Of a DNA stretch of 64,000 bases, positions 9,939 through 20,690 are shown one piece after another. Both the position numbers and the translations under genes were made by a program. Source of the DNA: Rosenbergiella collisarenosi (GTDB lineage: Bacteria > Pseudomonadota > Gammaproteobacteria > Enterobacterales > Enterobacteriaceae); the NCBI RefSeq assembly GCF_018494085.1, contig NZ_JABBFP010000004.1:62001-126000 (forward strand), read 5' to 3'. The notes below the pieces were generated by a model. That model saw only the letters and a list, made by a program, of their open reading frames with translations. It searched no databases and was not told where the DNA came from. Numbering within the stretch: the stretch's first letter is position 1; every line of letters begins with the position of its first letter.

Positions 9939-11915
9939 TTATTCATCTTCTAAATAGGTGTAGCCGTAAAGGCCGCTTTCGAACTCAGATAAAAACTGAT
10001 CGCGAAGTTCTTCAGCGATATCGCTCGCTTTGACTTGTTGGTAAAACAGTCTGAGCAGCTCCTGCGGATCGAGTTGCACATATTCCAGCATATCGGCCAC
10101 GGTATCGCCTTCATCAGATAACTCAACGTCCACTGCGCCATTTTCATTAACGTAGACGTTGACCGCCTCGGTATCCCCAAACAGGTTGTGCATATTCCCC
10201 AAGATCTCTTGGTAGGCACCGACCATGAAGAAACCGAGCATCGGTGGGTTTTCTACATCGTACTCCGGCATCGGCATCGTGGTCGCAATGCCATCGCCAT
10301 CGATATAGTGATCGATAGTACCATCGGAATCACAGGTGATATCTAACAATACCGCACGGCGCTGTGGTTGCTTATTTAGACCTTCGAGAGGCAGAACGGG
10401 GAACAGCTGATCGATTCCCCATGCATCTGGCATGGATTGGAATAGAGAGAAGTTCACATAAATTTTATCGGCCATACGCTCTTGAAGCTCATCAATCACA
10501 GGCCGGTGTGCTCGGTTACTTGGATCAAGATGCTGTTGCGTGTAATGGCAGATATTCAAGTATAACTGCTCAGCCCATGCGCGTTGCGTTAGGGTGTACA
10601 TGCCGGAAGAGTAACCGGTATGAATGTCCGATAAATCGACTTGGCTATCGTGGAGCCACTCTCGCAGAGAACGATGTCCTTGCGTCTCGTGCATTTCTTG
10701 CCACGTTTTCCACATACTAAGCAGTGGACGAGGCGCATCGGCTTCAGGAGCATGCGGCGGAGTGAAGCTATTACGCTCTACACCAATAATATTTGATACT
10801 AATACGGTATGGTGCGCGGTAACGGCACGCCCAGATTCCGTAATGACTGTCGGATGCTCTAAGCCATGCTCTTCGCATGCCTCACCGATGGCATAAATGA
10901 CATTATTCGCATATTCGTTTAATCCGTAATTGACGGAACAGTCGGATTGCGAGCGAGTTCCCTCGTAATCGACGCCCAAGCCGCCGCCTACATCGAAACA
11001 TTTGATCTGTACCCCTAAGCGGGCGAGTTCGACATAGAAACGTGCAGATTCGCGGACACCGGTGTAGATGTCGCGGATATTCGCCATCTGCGATCCAAGG
11101 TGGAAATGAAGCAGCTGTAGGCTTTCTAAGCGGCCAGCTTGACGCATGATATCGACAAGCTCCAGCACTTGCGATGCTGAAAGTCCGAATTTCGATTTTT
11201 CCCCGCCGCTCGACTGCCACTTGCCCGAGCCTTGCGAGGCCAGACGCGCACGGATACCTAGACGCGGCACCACATTTAGGCGTTCAGCCTCTTCTAAGAC
11301 CAGCCGAATCTCCGTCATTTTCTCGATGACTAGATAGACTTTATGGCCTAGCTTTTCGCCGATCAGCGCCAAACGGATATATTCGCGGTCTTTATAGCCA
11401 TTACAGACGATGACCGAGCGCGTTTGCCCCGCATGCGCGAGTACCGCCATTAATTCTGCTTTCGATCCTGCTTCTAGCCCTAAAGGTTCACCCGAGTTAA
11501 TAAGCGATTCAATGACCCGCTTATGTTGGTTAACTTTGATCGGATAGACGAGGAAGTAATCGCCACGGTAGCCAAAGGATTCACGCGCACGTTTAAACGC
11601 GGCATTGATGGAACGCAAACGGTGCTGAAGGATTTGCGGAAAGCAAAACAGCGCAGGAAGACGCTGTCCCTGTGCTTCGCGCTCTTTAACCAATCTAGCT
11701 AAATCAACGCGAGCGGACGGAATATCGGGGTTCGGGCAGACACTAATATGACCGAGTTCATTGACGTCATAATAGTTATTTCCCCACCAAGCAATGTTAT
11801 AGGTCCGTAACATGCGACTAGCTTCTTGGTCGTTAACGGCAACTTCTTGCATCGAACGCAGCTCACCATGTTCGCCAGCGGATGAACCTCGAATATTTTT
11901 AATGACGTCGGTCAT
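9939..11915 (-). CDS. speA: Biosynthetic arginine decarboxylase
   Basis: This 658-residue PLP enzyme decarboxylates L-arginine to agmatine, the first step of the agmatine route to putrescine. The PLP lysine lies in [11 protein letters not shown] (about residue 127). The barrel residues appear in HFHLGSQM and [11 protein letters not shown], and the substrate block in [13 protein letters not shown]. The length equals E. coli SpeA, and the first 80 residues differ only slightly. It leads the speA-speB pair. In E. coli a small gene, yqgB, lies in the speA leader; I did not find an equivalent here. Confidence 0.96.
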   Translation of the reverse strand: MTDVIKNIRGSSAGEHGELRSMQEVAVNDQEASRMLRTYNIAWWGNNYYDVNELGHISVCPNPDIPSARVDLARLVKEREAQGQRLPALFCFPQILQHRLRSINAAFKRARESFGYRGDYFLVYPIKVNQHKRVIESLINSGEPLGLEAGSKAELMAVLAHAGQTRSVIVCNGYKDREYIRLALIGEKLGHKVYLVIEKMTEIRLVLEEAERLNVVPRLGIRARLASQGSGKWQSSGGEKSKFGLSASQVLELVDIMRQAGRLESLQLLHFHLGSQMANIRDIYTGVRESARFYVELARLGVQIKCFDVGGGLGVDYEGTRSQSDCSVNYGLNEYANNVIYAIGEACEEHGLEHPTVITESGRAVTAHHTVLVSNIIGVERNSFTPPHAPEADAPRPLLSMWKTWQEMHETQGHRSLREWLHDSQVDLSDIHTGYSSGMYTLTQRAWAEQLYLNICHYTQQHLDPSNRAHRPVIDELQERMADKIYVNFSLFQSMPDAWGIDQLFPVLPLEGLNKQPQRRAVLLDITCDSDGTIDHYIDGDGIATTMPMPEYDVENPPMLGFFMVGAYQEILGNMHNLFGDTEAVNVYVNENGAVDVELSDEGDTVADMLEYVQLDPQELLRLFYQQVKASDIAEELRDQFLSEFESGLYGYTYLEDE

Positions 11916-12511
11916 CTCATGCCTCTATATCGAAAAAAACGAATAAGTATTTACCCTAGCGCAACCCACTAAGCACTGCAAATACTCGTCATTGGTCGAA
12001 CGCTTTTATCAAAGAACAGGGTAATTTCTTAGACCCTACAGCATGGTCGCAACGGCAAGTTTACTCCCGTTTATCGCTGCCGTCCCCAGGGGATAGGGAC
12101 GAAGAGTGTTACTGACTTTTTCAGTGATTGGGTCAGGCCGCCACGTCTCTAGCCCGTTATGCCAATAAACGGTAAAACTACATCGTTATCATAGACTTTG
12201 ATGAGTCGTTACCGGTAAATATGGCTTCGCGATTTATACCCCTAAGGGAATAAAAATGCAAAAAGTTTGTCCGGCATCTAGGCTATAAACTGCATGGACG
12301 TGGCTATCGATGCGCTAATTCGGAAAAATCACTGGAATTACGAGACCATACTGCCCTAGAATAGCCGTCCAGATGGAAAACCATCCGTTAACGTTTTCCT
12401 CGTACTCTATTTGACAAGGTCGTCATACTCTCAGCGATTAAGTGTCGACATTGAGACAGCACTTAGGTTAAGTGCACGCACATAAAATCCCTTAAGCAAG
12501 GTAACTATATA
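11916..12511. other. Divergent speA/metK control region
   Basis: This 596-base non-coding stretch separates the divergent genes speA and metK. It contains a small GC-rich inverted repeat (CGTCCC / GGGACG) in the speA leader near 12082-12102 and a run of degenerate met boxes closer to metK. No open frame with a recognisable product is present on either strand. Confidence 0.6.
12363..12394 (+). promoter_or_regulatory. Candidate tandem MetJ boxes upstream of metK
   Basis: Four consecutive octamers, AGCCGTCC, AGATGGAA, AACCATCC and GTTAACGT, can be laid out in 8-base register. The first three resemble the met box AGACGTCT at several positions each. metK is MetJ-repressed in E. coli, so an operator is expected here. 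The match is weak and judged by eye. Confidence 0.4.
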
Positions 12512-13666
12512 ATGGCTAAACATCTTTTCACTTCAGAATCCGTTTCAGAAGGGCATCCTGATAAAATCGCCGATCAAATCTCTGACGCAGTATTAGATGC
12601 AATCCTCGAGCAAGACCCGAAAGCCCGTGTCGCCTGTGAAACTTACGTAAAAACCGGCATGGTGCTGGTCGGTGGCGAGATCACCACCTCTGCATGGGTA
12701 GACATCGAAGAGATTACCCGTCAAACCGTACGCGATATCGGTTATACCCACTCAGACATGGGCTTTGATGCAAATTCCTGCGCCGTGCTAAACGCGATTG
12801 GTAAACAATCTCCTGACATCAACCAAGGCGTTGACCGTCAAGATCCTCTTGAGCAAGGTGCTGGCGACCAAGGGCTGATGTTTGGTTATGCGACCAATGA
12901 GACCGATGTGCTGATGCCTGCCCCGGTCACCTATGCTCACCGCCTTGTACAGCGTCAATCAGAGGTGCGTAAAGATGGCACTCTGCCGTGGTTACGTCCG
13001 GACGCGAAAAGCCAAGTAACCTTTCAATATGACGGCGGCAAAATCGTCGGTATCGATGCTGTAGTGTTATCCACTCAACATGCAGAGCATATCGGACAGA
13101 AAGAGTTACAAGAAGCCGTAATGGAAACCATTATTAAGCCGGTACTCCCGACTGAATGGCTGAAAGCGGATACCAAATATTTTATTAACCCAACCGGACG
13201 CTTTGTTATCGGTGGACCGATGGGCGACTGTGGGTTGACCGGCCGTAAAATTATCGTCGATACCTACGGCGGTATGGCTCGTCACGGTGGCGGTGCGTTC
13301 TCGGGTAAAGATCCTTCGAAAGTCGACCGCTCAGCAGCCTATGCCGCACGCTATGTTGCGAAGAACATCGTTGCCGCTGGCCTTGCCGATCGGTGTGAAA
13401 TTCAAGTTTCTTACGCGATTGGCGTAGCAGAGCCGACTTCAATTATGGTTGAAACCTTCGGCACTGAGAAACTGCCTACCGAGCAGCTGACGCTTCTGGT
13501 ACGCGAGTTCTTTGATCTGCGCCCTTATGGCCTGATCCAAATGTTAGATCTTCTGCACCCAATCTACCGTGAGACAGCGGCTTATGGTCACTTTGGCCGT
13601 GAGCATTTCCCATGGGAGAAGACAGATAAAGCTGCTGCCCTGCGTGATGCGGCAAATCTGAAGTAA
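12512..13666 (+). CDS. metK: S-adenosylmethionine synthetase
   Basis: The 384-residue enzyme makes S-adenosylmethionine from methionine and ATP. Signature blocks are [17 protein letters not shown] near the N-terminus, the hexapeptide region [12 protein letters not shown] (about 117-128), and the glycine-rich phosphate loop [19 protein letters not shown] (about 258-276). The length equals E. coli MetK. It is probably monocistronic: the divergent speA lies upstream and a strong hairpin lies just downstream. MetJ repression is likely by family knowledge, and a weak operator candidate is present in the upstream gap. Confidence 0.97.
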   Translation: MAKHLFTSESVSEGHPDKIADQISDAVLDAILEQDPKARVACETYVKTGMVLVGGEITTSAWVDIEEITRQTVRDIGYTHSDMGFDANSCAVLNAIGKQSPDINQGVDRQDPLEQGAGDQGLMFGYATNETDVLMPAPVTYAHRLVQRQSEVRKDGTLPWLRPDAKSQVTFQYDGGKIVGIDAVVLSTQHAEHIGQKELQEAVMETIIKPVLPTEWLKADTKYFINPTGRFVIGGPMGDCGLTGRKIIVDTYGGMARHGGGAFSGKDPSKVDRSAAYAARYVAKNIVAAGLADRCEIQVSYAIGVAEPTSIMVETFGTEKLPTEQLTLLVREFFDLRPYGLIQMLDLLHPIYRETAAYGHFGREHFPWEKTDKAAALRDAANLK

Positions 13667-13676
13667 ATGTTTAACG

Positions 13677-13702
13677 CTAGGGCGGAGTAATGTCCGCCCT
13701 AG
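13677..13702 (+). terminator. metK: Hairpin downstream of metK
   Basis: A perfect 10-bp stem (CTAGGGCGGA / TCCGCCCTAG, 6-base loop) begins 11 bases after the metK stop. There is no good U-tract, so it could be a terminator of weak type or a 3' end-stabilising hairpin. Confidence 0.6.
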
Positions 13703-13744
13703 TCATCCCCCTGCCCCCCGCATTTCACACCTATAACCCTCTGA

Positions 13745-13760
13745 GTGATAACGATTACAC
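13745..13760 (+). promoter_or_regulatory. Upstream GalR/GalS-like operator
   Basis: GTGATAACGATTACAC agrees with the GalR/GalS operator pattern GTGTAANCGNTTACAC except at two positions. Its centre is 180 bases from the second operator, about 17 helical turns, so looping between the two is conceivable as in the E. coli gal operon. Confidence 0.5.
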
Positions 13761-13923
13761 AACTTACTCTTAACCTTAATTACGCCTATTAAACTAATTG
13801 GTAGAAAAAGTGTGATTTGTTAGGCCATAACGACTATAAATGCACGATATGTATGTATAGTTACGTCAACAATCAACGCTAGCTAGCTTATTGAAGTTAT
13901 TGAGTATCATTTAGGTCGCTCTA

Positions 13924-13941
13924 GATGTAATCGATTACATC
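13924..13941 (+). promoter_or_regulatory. Promoter-proximal GalR/GalS-like operator
   Basis: The perfect palindrome GATGTAATCGATTACATC carries the core of a GalR operator. Its centre lies about 60 bases before the predicted galP transcription start, the same position as the external operator OE of the E. coli gal operon. Confidence 0.6.
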
Positions 13942-13986
13942 GCTGTGATCTGGCTCACTGATAGTTGACATATAATTACGTAAAAT
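13941..13986 (+). promoter_or_regulatory. galP promoter with CRP site
   Basis: TGTGATCTGGCTCACT (13944-13959) is a near-consensus CRP site. A TAAAAT element at 13981-13986 fits as -10 box and would start transcription near 13993, placing CRP at about -41.5, a class II position. A TTGACA at 13965-13970 lies too close to act as -35 for this -10. Transcription start is inferred, not observed. Confidence 0.6.
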
Positions 13987-14020
13987 CACAACGATAAGAA
14001 AATTAACATCGGAGGCATTC

Positions 14021-15418
14021 ATGCCTGTAAATACCCCAAAGCGTAGAACGTCGAATAAAATGATGACGTTTTTCGTTTGCTTTCTCGCTGCACTTGCAGG
14101 GCTATTATTTGGTTTAGACATCGGCGTTATCGCGGGAGCCCTTCCCTTCATCGCCAAAGAATTTAACGTGACCCCTCATCAACAAGAGTGGATCGTAAGC
14201 TCCATGATGTTCGGTGCTGCCGTCGGTGCGGTGGGTAGCGGCTGGATGTCGTCCTCCCTAGGACGTAAAAAGAGTTTAATGGCGGGTGCTATCCTATTCG
14301 TTATCGGCTCTCTCTGGTCAGCGTTAGCGACCTCGCCTGAGATGCTGATCTCCGCACGGGTGCTTCTGGGCCTCGCGGTGGGTATCGCCTCTTATACCGC
14401 GCCACTTTACCTTTCGGAAATTGCTCCGGAAAAAATCCGCGGGAGCATGATCTCTCTCTATCAACTGATGATCACCATCGGTATTCTTGGTGCGTATCTA
14501 TCTGATACCGCGCTTAGTTATAGCGGTGACTGGCGTTGGATGCTGGGAGTTATTACTATCCCTGCAGCGCTATTACTTGTCGGCGTCGTCTTCCTGCCTA
14601 ATAGCCCACGTTGGTTAGCGGCGAAAGGTCAATTCTACGACGCACAGAAAGTCCTAGACCGCCTTCGTGATACGAGCGAGCAAGCGAAGCGTGAATTGGA
14701 TGAAATTCGTGAAAGTCTGAAAATCAAACAGACGGGCTGGGCGCTGTTCAAAGATAACAGCAACTTCCGCCGTGCTGTCTACCTAGGTGTGTTACTACAA
14801 GTCGTTCAACAATTTACAGGTATGAACGTCATCATGTATTACGCACCGAAGATTTTCGAAATCGCCGGTTTCACCAATACGACAGAGCAAATGTGGGGCA
14901 CCGTATTTGTTGGTCTAGTCAACGTCCTTGCGACCTTCATCGCGATTGGTTTGGTTGACCGTTGGGGCCGTAAGCCTACGCTAGTGCTCGGCTTTATCGT
15001 GATGGCTACCGGTATGGGCGTATTGGGGACGATGCTGCACCTAGGCATTCACTCATCTGGCGCACAATACTTCGCTATCGCTATGTTATTAATGTTTATC
15101 GTCGGTTTCGCAATGAGTGCGGGTCCATTAATTTGGGTACTTTGCTCTGAGATCCAGCCGCTTAAAGGACGTGATTTTGGTATCACCGTCTCTACCGCGA
15201 CGAACTGGATTGCGAATATGATCGTTGGTGCGACTTTCTTAACCTTACTGAATAATTTAGGTAATGCAGGAACCTTCTGGCTATACGCAGCCTTGAACGT
15301 GGTCTTCATTATTCTGACTATATGCCTCATTCCGGAAACGAAAAATGTTTCGCTAGAGCACATTGAAAGAAACCTAATGAAAGGTAAGAAGTTGAAGGAT
15401 ATCGGTTCACGCGATTGA
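14021..15418 (+). CDS. galP: GalP galactose:H+ symporter
   Basis: A 465-residue major-facilitator sugar porter that brings galactose (and glucose) into the cell with protons. Twelve hydrophobic segments are visible. Family signatures include GRKKSLM after helix 2, the [12 protein letters not shown] motif after helix 6, DRWGRKPTL between helices 8 and 9, and the C-terminal [13 protein letters not shown]. Length is one more than E. coli GalP. GGAGG lies about 8 bases upstream of the start. The gene is monocistronic: it has a CRP site and two GalR-like operators upstream and a strong terminator downstream. Confidence 0.94.
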   Translation: MPVNTPKRRTSNKMMTFFVCFLAALAGLLFGLDIGVIAGALPFIAKEFNVTPHQQEWIVSSMMFGAAVGAVGSGWMSSSLGRKKSLMAGAILFVIGSLWSALATSPEMLISARVLLGLAVGIASYTAPLYLSEIAPEKIRGSMISLYQLMITIGILGAYLSDTALSYSGDWRWMLGVITIPAALLLVGVVFLPNSPRWLAAKGQFYDAQKVLDRLRDTSEQAKRELDEIRESLKIKQTGWALFKDNSNFRRAVYLGVLLQVVQQFTGMNVIMYYAPKIFEIAGFTNTTEQMWGTVFVGLVNVLATFIAIGLVDRWGRKPTLVLGFIVMATGMGVLGTMLHLGIHSSGAQYFAIAMLLMFIVGFAMSAGPLIWVLCSEIQPLKGRDFGITVSTATNWIANMIVGATFLTLLNNLGNAGTFWLYAALNVVFIILTICLIPETKNVSLEHIERNLMKGKKLKDIGSRD

Positions 15419-15423
15419 TCGAT

Positions 15424-15452
15424 AAGGGGTGACGCAGTCACCCCTTTTTTTA
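15424..15452 (+). terminator. Rho-independent terminator of galP
   Basis: AAGGGGTGAC and GTCACCCCTT form a 10-bp stem with a 3-base loop, running into seven T residues. It begins 6 bases after the galP stop codon. Confidence 0.93.
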
Positions 15453-15467
15453 TGTTATTCTTATCCA

Positions 15468-15980
15468 ATGAAAAAAAACCTTCGCCTCCCCACCGCCCTA
15501 CATCAAGCGATTTACCGTTCCTTGCGCCACTATCTCAGCCTTGCCGCCCCTCTCTTTGACTCCCCACTCTGTGAGCCATCGATAAGTTGGCAACAACGCG
15601 GTACCACTGCAGGCAGTGCCTGGCTTAGCGAGTGGCAAATTCGGCTCAACCCCGTACTGTGTCTAGAAAACCAGCAGGCATTTGTCGACGAGGTTATCCC
15701 TCACGAACTCGCCCATCTACTCGTCTGGAAGAAATTTGGCCGGGTTGCGCCACATGGCCGAGAATGGCGTTGGATGATGGAGACGGTGTTTAGCGTCAGC
15801 GCAGAACGCACGCATAAGTTTGAGGTTACCTCCGTAGCCGGTCAGACCTTCCCCTACCATTGCCACTGCCAACAGCACGCATTGACCGTGCGTCGTCATA
15901 ATCGTGTCGTACGCGGTGAGACCGAATATCGCTGTCGCCAGTGTGCACAGACGCTGATCTTCGGCGAATTCCAGCCCTAA
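15468..15980 (+). CDS. sprT: SprT-family zinc metalloprotease-like protein
   Basis: A 170-residue protein of the SprT family with a zincin core [13 protein letters not shown] (about residues 79-91) and a C-terminal zinc-ribbon-like part with the pairs CHC and CRQC. Related SPRTN proteins cleave DNA-protein crosslinks; the bacterial role is uncertain. The start [15 protein letters not shown] is chosen by likeness to E. coli SprT (165 residues). A start 13 codons earlier would lie inside the galP terminator. The short region upstream keeps it apart from galP, and endA follows 83 bases later. Confidence 0.9.
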   Translation: MKKNLRLPTALHQAIYRSLRHYLSLAAPLFDSPLCEPSISWQQRGTTAGSAWLSEWQIRLNPVLCLENQQAFVDEVIPHELAHLLVWKKFGRVAPHGREWRWMMETVFSVSAERTHKFEVTSVAGQTFPYHCHCQQHALTVRRHNRVVRGETEYRCRQCAQTLIFGEFQP

Positions 15981-16063
15981 ATATCATCCGCTTTTAGTCT
16001 CTTGTTGCGAGCAAGATGCGGTATGATAGGCCCTCGATGTAACTTGAATTTATTTATTAGAAT

Positions 16064-16783
16064 ATGCGCCTCAAACTCAATTTCTTAGCCTTACTTGTCT
16101 TATCTTCGCCAGTCCTAGCTACCTCTTATCAACAGAATAATTTTCAAGCGGCAAAAAAAGCGGCCGTAGACGTTAATCAGGGCGCTCAAGAGTTTTATTG
16201 CGGATGTACGATTCAGTGGCAGGGTAAAAAAGGCATTCCAGATTTGGCATCCTGCGGGTATCAGCCGAGAAAGAATGCTCAGCGAGCCGCACGCATTGAA
16301 TGGGAACATGTCGTCCCCGCTTGGGTATTCGGCCACCAGCGTCAATGTTGGCAACAGGGTGGAAGAAAAAATTGCCGCAAAGATAGTGAATACCGCCGCA
16401 TTGAATCAGATCTACATAACCTCGAACCAGCAATCGGCGAAGTGAATGGCGATAGGAATAACTTCGCGTACAGCCAATGGAATGGCCAGCCCTTTCAATA
16501 CGGTGCTTGCGATATGATTAACGACTTTAAGGCGAAGCTAACGCAGCCCGCAGTACGTGCCCGTGGCCCTATCGCTCGGATAACCTTATATATGCGCGAT
16601 CAATACCATTTATCGCTTTCTCGCCAGCAGACTCAACTTTTTATGGCGTGGGATAAACTCTACCCGGTCACCCCTTGGGAATGTCAGCGCGATCAACGTA
16701 TAACTAAACTACAAGGCAATGCTAACCCGTGGGTGGCGAGGCAGTGTCAGTCGTTACAACTGACACGTACAACGTATAATTAG
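16064..16783 (+). CDS. endA: EndA DNA-specific endonuclease I
   Basis: A 239-residue periplasmic nuclease that cuts double-stranded DNA. An N-terminal signal peptide (residues 1-19, ending SPVLA) is followed by a mature domain of the beta-beta-alpha metal type. The catalytic block is [11 protein letters not shown] with the histidine at residue 82, and [18 protein letters not shown] carries the metal-binding residues. Several cysteine pairs suit a periplasmic fold. E. coli EndA has 235 residues. The gene sits in the conserved sprT-endA-rsmE-gshB order. Confidence 0.95.
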   Translation: MRLKLNFLALLVLSSPVLATSYQQNNFQAAKKAAVDVNQGAQEFYCGCTIQWQGKKGIPDLASCGYQPRKNAQRAARIEWEHVVPAWVFGHQRQCWQQGGRKNCRKDSEYRRIESDLHNLEPAIGEVNGDRNNFAYSQWNGQPFQYGACDMINDFKAKLTQPAVRARGPIARITLYMRDQYHLSLSRQQTQLFMAWDKLYPVTPWECQRDQRITKLQGNANPWVARQCQSLQLTRTTYN

Positions 16784-16855
16784 TCCACGCAGGCCACGAG
16801 CTATCAGGTATAGTGGTAGCGGATTTCATTTGTTTTTTTATTAAGAGAGTAGACC

Positions 16856-17587
16856 ATGCGCATTCCTCGCATCTTTCATCCCGAAACACTCCACAGTCAG
16901 CAACGTATTCAGCTTAGCGAAGACGCCGCCAACCATGTTGGCCGGGTTTTACGCATGGTCGCCGGCCAACAGGTACTCTTGTTCGATGGCAGTAATCATA
17001 TTTTTCTCTCAGAGATCGTCGAAGCCACTAAAAAACAGGTTACCGTTCTGACAGGTACTGCAGAGGTCGATGATCGCGAATCACCTCTCAATATTCATCT
17101 GGGACAGGTCCTGTCTCGCGGCGAAAAGATGGAATTTACTATCCAAAAATCGATCGAACTGGGGGTAAATACGATTACGCCTTTGATCTCAGAGCGCTGT
17201 GGTGTAAAACTGGATAAAGAGCGCCTCGAGAAGAAACTCGCACAATGGCAGAAAATTGCGATCGCCGCGTGTGAGCAATGTGGACGTAATCGTATTCCAG
17301 ATATTCGCCCCGTGATGACATTAGGCGAATGGTTAAGTGAACCGAGTGATGCACTCAAATTGAATCTTCACCCGCGAGCCTCGCAAAGCATCAACCGCCT
17401 CACTCTGGCCAACAATAAAGTAAGATTACTGATTGGGCCTGAGGGTGGACTATCGGCCACAGAGATTGCACAAGCTAGTGCCGATCATTTTACCGATATT
17501 CTACTGGGTCCGCGGGTATTACGTACCGAAACCACTGCATTGACAGCCATCACCGCTCTTCAGGTACGTTTTGGCGATTTAGGATAA
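16856..17587 (+). CDS. rsmE: 16S rRNA m3U1498 methyltransferase RsmE
   Basis: The 243-residue product methylates N3 of U1498 in 16S rRNA using S-adenosylmethionine. The N-terminal PUA-like part begins RIPRIFHPE. The C-terminal SPOUT knot shows [14 protein letters not shown] and [13 protein letters not shown], the hallmark of the family. Length equals E. coli RsmE (243). It lies between endA and gshB as in E. coli, 72 bases after endA. Confidence 0.95.
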   Translation: MRIPRIFHPETLHSQQRIQLSEDAANHVGRVLRMVAGQQVLLFDGSNHIFLSEIVEATKKQVTVLTGTAEVDDRESPLNIHLGQVLSRGEKMEFTIQKSIELGVNTITPLISERCGVKLDKERLEKKLAQWQKIAIAACEQCGRNRIPDIRPVMTLGEWLSEPSDALKLNLHPRASQSINRLTLANNKVRLLIGPEGGLSATEIAQASADHFTDILLGPRVLRTETTALTAITALQVRFGDLG

Positions 17588-17683
17588 TATTTTTTATCAG
17601 GCATTTTCAGTAAAATGGGTACTTTTCCCGTTGATATACTGAGTCCATTGCTTGCAAATACTATTTATTTTTAAGGGGTTGGT

Positions 17684-18634
17684 ATGATTAAGCTCGGCAT
17701 AGTGATGGATCCGATTACTACCATCAATATCAAGAAAGACAGCAGTTTTGCGATGTTACTCGAAGCACAACGTCGTGGTTACGAGATCCATTATATGGAG
17801 ATGGGCGATTTATCGTTACGTAAGGGTGTTGCCTCCGCTCGGACTCGTGGATTGACCGTAATGCAAAACGAAGAAAAGTGGTTTGAGTTCACTAGCGAAC
17901 AAACCCTACCGCTCGCCGATCTTGATGTGATCCTGATGCGTAAGGACCCACCCTTCGATACCGAGTTTGTCTATGCGACCTACCTTTTAGAACGCGCCGA
18001 AGAGCAAGGGACGCTGATTGTTAACAAGCCACAAAGTTTACGCGACTGTAACGAGAAACTGTTCACCGCTTGGTTTGCCGATCTGACTCCAGATACCCTC
18101 GTCACCCGCAGCCGCGAAACGCTGCGTGATTTCTGGCAAGAGCACGGCGATATCATCATGAAGCCGTTAGATGGGATGGGTGGCGCGTCTATTTTTCGCG
18201 TTAAGCAAGACGACCCCAATTTTTCAGTCATTTGGGAAACCTTAACTCAGCAAGGATCTCAATTTTGCATGGCGCAAAACTTTGTCCCGGAGATCACACA
18301 AGGCGATAAACGCGTACTGGTTGTAGACGGAGAACCTGTCCCCTATTGTTTAGCGCGTATTCCTAAGTCAGGGGAGACACGCGGTAACTTAGCGGCCGGA
18401 GGTCGTGGCGAGCCTCGCCCATTATCTGAAAGCGATTGGGCGATTGCACGTAAAGTAGCCCCAACTCTCAAAGAGAAAGGGCTGATTTTCGTTGGTCTGG
18501 ATATCATCGGAGATAAATTAACCGAGATAAACGTGACTAGCCCGACCTGTATTCGTGAAATTGAAGCAGAGTTCCCAGTCTCGATTACAGGTATGCTGAT
18601 GGACGCTATTGAGAAACGTATAGCGAAAGCGTAA
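17684..18634 (+). CDS. gshB: Glutathione synthetase
   Basis: This 316-residue ATP-grasp ligase joins gamma-glutamylcysteine and glycine to form glutathione. The N-terminal block [19 protein letters not shown], the ATP-binding loop [13 protein letters not shown] (about 164-176) and the Mg/ATP block [13 protein letters not shown] are all intact. E. coli GshB has 315 residues (316 codons). It is followed after 10 bases by a stable hairpin and then by yqgE. Confidence 0.97.
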   Translation: MIKLGIVMDPITTINIKKDSSFAMLLEAQRRGYEIHYMEMGDLSLRKGVASARTRGLTVMQNEEKWFEFTSEQTLPLADLDVILMRKDPPFDTEFVYATYLLERAEEQGTLIVNKPQSLRDCNEKLFTAWFADLTPDTLVTRSRETLRDFWQEHGDIIMKPLDGMGGASIFRVKQDDPNFSVIWETLTQQGSQFCMAQNFVPEITQGDKRVLVVDGEPVPYCLARIPKSGETRGNLAAGGRGEPRPLSESDWAIARKVAPTLKEKGLIFVGLDIIGDKLTEINVTSPTCIREIEAEFPVSITGMLMDAIEKRIAKA

Positions 18635-18644
18635 TTTTAAATCT

Positions 18645-18670
18645 TTCTGATAGCCCTGTGGCTATCAGAA
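18645..18670 (+). terminator. Hairpin between gshB and yqgE
   Basis: TTCTGATAGCC and GGCTATCAGAA form a perfect 11-bp stem with a 4-base loop. No T-run follows. It may be a partial terminator or an mRNA stability element separating gshB from yqgE-yqgF. Confidence 0.55.
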
Positions 18671-18690
18671 ACCCAACCACTCGAGACGGT

Positions 18691-19254
18691 ATGAACTTAC
18701 AGCACCATTTCCTCGTCGCAATGCCCACATTAGAAGATCCGTTGTTTAAACGCTCTGTGATTTATATTTGCGAACACAACGACGAAGGCGCAATGGGGAT
18801 CATTATCAATAAGCCGTTAGACAATATTAATGTTGAAGGCGTGTTGGTAAAACTCGATATTGAGCTTTCCGGTAATGACTCCTCACGTCAACTGGAGCAA
18901 CCTGTTTTTGCTGGTGGCCCTATGTCGGAGGATCGCGGATTTATCCTGCACTCAATGCCGCACAAGTATGCGTCCAGTATTGAGGTTTCGCCTGAAACTG
19001 TCGTCACCACTTCTAAGGATGTCCTGGAAGCCTTAACGACTGATCATCATCCAGAACAGGTACTAGTCGCCTTGGGTTATTGTGCATGGGAACAGCAGCA
19101 GCTTGAGAATGAAATTCTCGATAACGCTTGGCTGACAGTTCCAGCCTCACACGATATTATTTTCCGTTTACCGGCATCAGAACGCTGGTCCGCGGCAGCA
19201 GCAAAGCTAGGGATCGCTATTCATATGATCGCTAGCGAGGCAGGACACAGTTAA
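18691..19254 (+). CDS. yqgE: YqgE (AlgH family) protein
   Basis: A 187-residue protein of the YqgE/AlgH family with no settled biochemical role. It begins [20 protein letters not shown] and has the conserved blocks [17 protein letters not shown] and [15 protein letters not shown]. The start is set by likeness to E. coli YqgE (187 residues) and by GAGACGG upstream; an open frame begins 11 codons earlier but includes the hairpin arm. Its stop codon overlaps the yqgF start by one base, indicating translational coupling. Confidence 0.92.
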   Translation: MNLQHHFLVAMPTLEDPLFKRSVIYICEHNDEGAMGIIINKPLDNINVEGVLVKLDIELSGNDSSRQLEQPVFAGGPMSEDRGFILHSMPHKYASSIEVSPETVVTTSKDVLEALTTDHHPEQVLVALGYCAWEQQQLENEILDNAWLTVPASHDIIFRLPASERWSAAAAKLGIAIHMIASEAGHS

Positions 19255-19676
19255 TGAGCAATCAAACCCTTATCGCCTTCGACTTCGGCACCCGCAGTAT
19301 TGGCGTTGCCGTCGGGCAAACGTTAACCGCTACCGCCTCCCCGCTAGCCGCCATTAAAGCCCAAGAGGGTATCCCCGATTGGAGCGTTATCGAAAAGCTG
19401 GTTAACGAATGGCAACCCGACTATTTGGTCGTCGGCCTGCCCCTCAATATGGATGGCAGTGAACAAGAACTCACCCAGCGCGCAAGAAAGTTTGCTAATC
19501 GTCTTCATGGACGATTGGGTAAAAGAGTAGAGCTACAGGACGAGCGACTGAGTACCACTGAGGCGCGCGCACGACTCTTTGAGAAAGGCGGGTTTAAGTC
19601 GTTAACGAAAGGTCGTGTCGATTCGCAATCGGCGGTTATCATCTTAGAAAGCTGGTTTGAAAATCTCTATTCGTAA
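19254..19676 (+). CDS. yqgF: YqgF/RuvX, RNase H-fold resolvase-like protein
   Basis: A 140-residue protein of the RNase H-like fold, described as a Holliday-junction resolvase-like nuclease that helps process the 5' end of pre-16S rRNA. The first active-site aspartate lies in [11 protein letters not shown]. Further acidic residues are in [11 protein letters not shown] and [10 protein letters not shown]. coli YqgF has 138 residues. The ATG overlaps the yqgE stop, and the 3' end overlaps the opposing gene yggR by 38 bases. Confidence 0.95.
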   Translation: MSNQTLIAFDFGTRSIGVAVGQTLTATASPLAAIKAQEGIPDWSVIEKLVNEWQPDYLVVGLPLNMDGSEQELTQRARKFANRLHGRLGKRVELQDERLSTTEARARLFEKGGFKSLTKGRVDSQSAVIILESWFENLYS

Positions 19677-20676
19677 CCTCCTGCTCTAAGGCTATATCCG
19701 CTCTACTCTGCCGCTCAAGAGATTGGCGAAACGAACACATCCCATCTTGATGAGCCTGCTCTAATTGGCCATGCAGCTGATGGAGTTTATTTTCCCGGAT
19801 CAGGCTACCCACTGCCTTAGTATTAATCAACAGCTCATATAAAGGTATTACTGCTCCATCGCTGAACTGGAGCTGTTGAGCTAATACCGCACGCAGGGTC
19901 TGTGCGAGTTGGTGACGGGCGGTATCTCGTTCATGGTTGGGAAAAGCATCGATTAACCGTTGTAATGCATGAGTCGTATCCGTGCTATGCAGCGTCGCGA
20001 TAACTAAATGCCCCGTTTCAGCTGCGGTGAGTGCGAGTTGAATCGTTCTTTTATCGCGTAGTTCACCAATAACGATAATATCTGGGTCCTGACGTAGCGC
20101 GGCGGTAATTCCACTCGCGAGGTCGGCGACATGCACACCAATTTCTCGTTGCTGAATTAAACATTTCTGATGGATATGGCAAAATTCGATAGGATCTTCG
20201 AGCATAATGATATGCCGTTGGTAATGTTGATTAAGGTAATCGATCAATGACGTTAAGGTGGTCGTTTTCCCCGACCCGGTCGCGCCGGTAACCAGTAACA
20301 GACCATTGTCACAACTTACCTGATTAACTAATGAAGCCGGCAAATGTAAAGATTCAATAGGCATCGCGGTGGTCTGAAGTATGCGTAGTGTAAGAGAATA
20401 GCCATGCTGTTGGGTGAAGAGAGATGCCCGGACACGCACACCTTGTTCACTGAAAAAAGCAAAGTCGCAGTGCCCTTGCTCAGTTAATAGCATCTCAAGC
20501 CTTCCCGTGACGCGCAGATCTACGAAGTCAGTAAACCAACGACGCATTAATCGCTCGGTATCAGGGATGACGTGAATCATGTTTTCTCGGCGCCAACGCG
20601 GAAATTCTCCGCAGCACAGGTGTAGATCGCTCGCGTTATGTTTTACACTACGCGCAATTAATTCTGTTAACTCCAT
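19639..20676 (-). CDS. yggR: YggR, PilT-like secretion ATPase
   Basis: A 345-residue AAA+ ATPase of the PilT/GspE family. The Walker A motif is [13 protein letters not shown] (about residues 129-141), the Asp box EDPIEF follows, and the Walker B region reads [10 protein letters not shown] with a histidine box IATLHSTD. PilT proteins power retraction of type IV pili, but no pilus genes are near, and the role of YggR in Enterobacterales is unknown. The C-terminus runs 38 bases antisense into yqgF, making it longer than E. coli YggR (326). It is divergent from yggS with only 14 bases between. Confidence 0.9.
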   Translation of the reverse strand: MELTELIARSVKHNASDLHLCCGEFPRWRRENMIHVIPDTERLMRRWFTDFVDLRVTGRLEMLLTEQGHCDFAFFSEQGVRVRASLFTQQHGYSLTLRILQTTAMPIESLHLPASLVNQVSCDNGLLLVTGATGSGKTTTLTSLIDYLNQHYQRHIIMLEDPIEFCHIHQKCLIQQREIGVHVADLASGITAALRQDPDIIVIGELRDKRTIQLALTAAETGHLVIATLHSTDTTHALQRLIDAFPNHERDTARHQLAQTLRAVLAQQLQFSDGAVIPLYELLINTKAVGSLIRENKLHQLHGQLEQAHQDGMCSFRQSLERQSRADIALEQEVTNRDFQTSFLR

Positions 20677-20690
20677 AGTGACTTCCGGTT

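Noticed and set aside
11916..12110. yqgB-like leader gene of speA
   Set aside because: Frames on the minus strand are closed by early stops and lack the YqgB C-terminal sequence.
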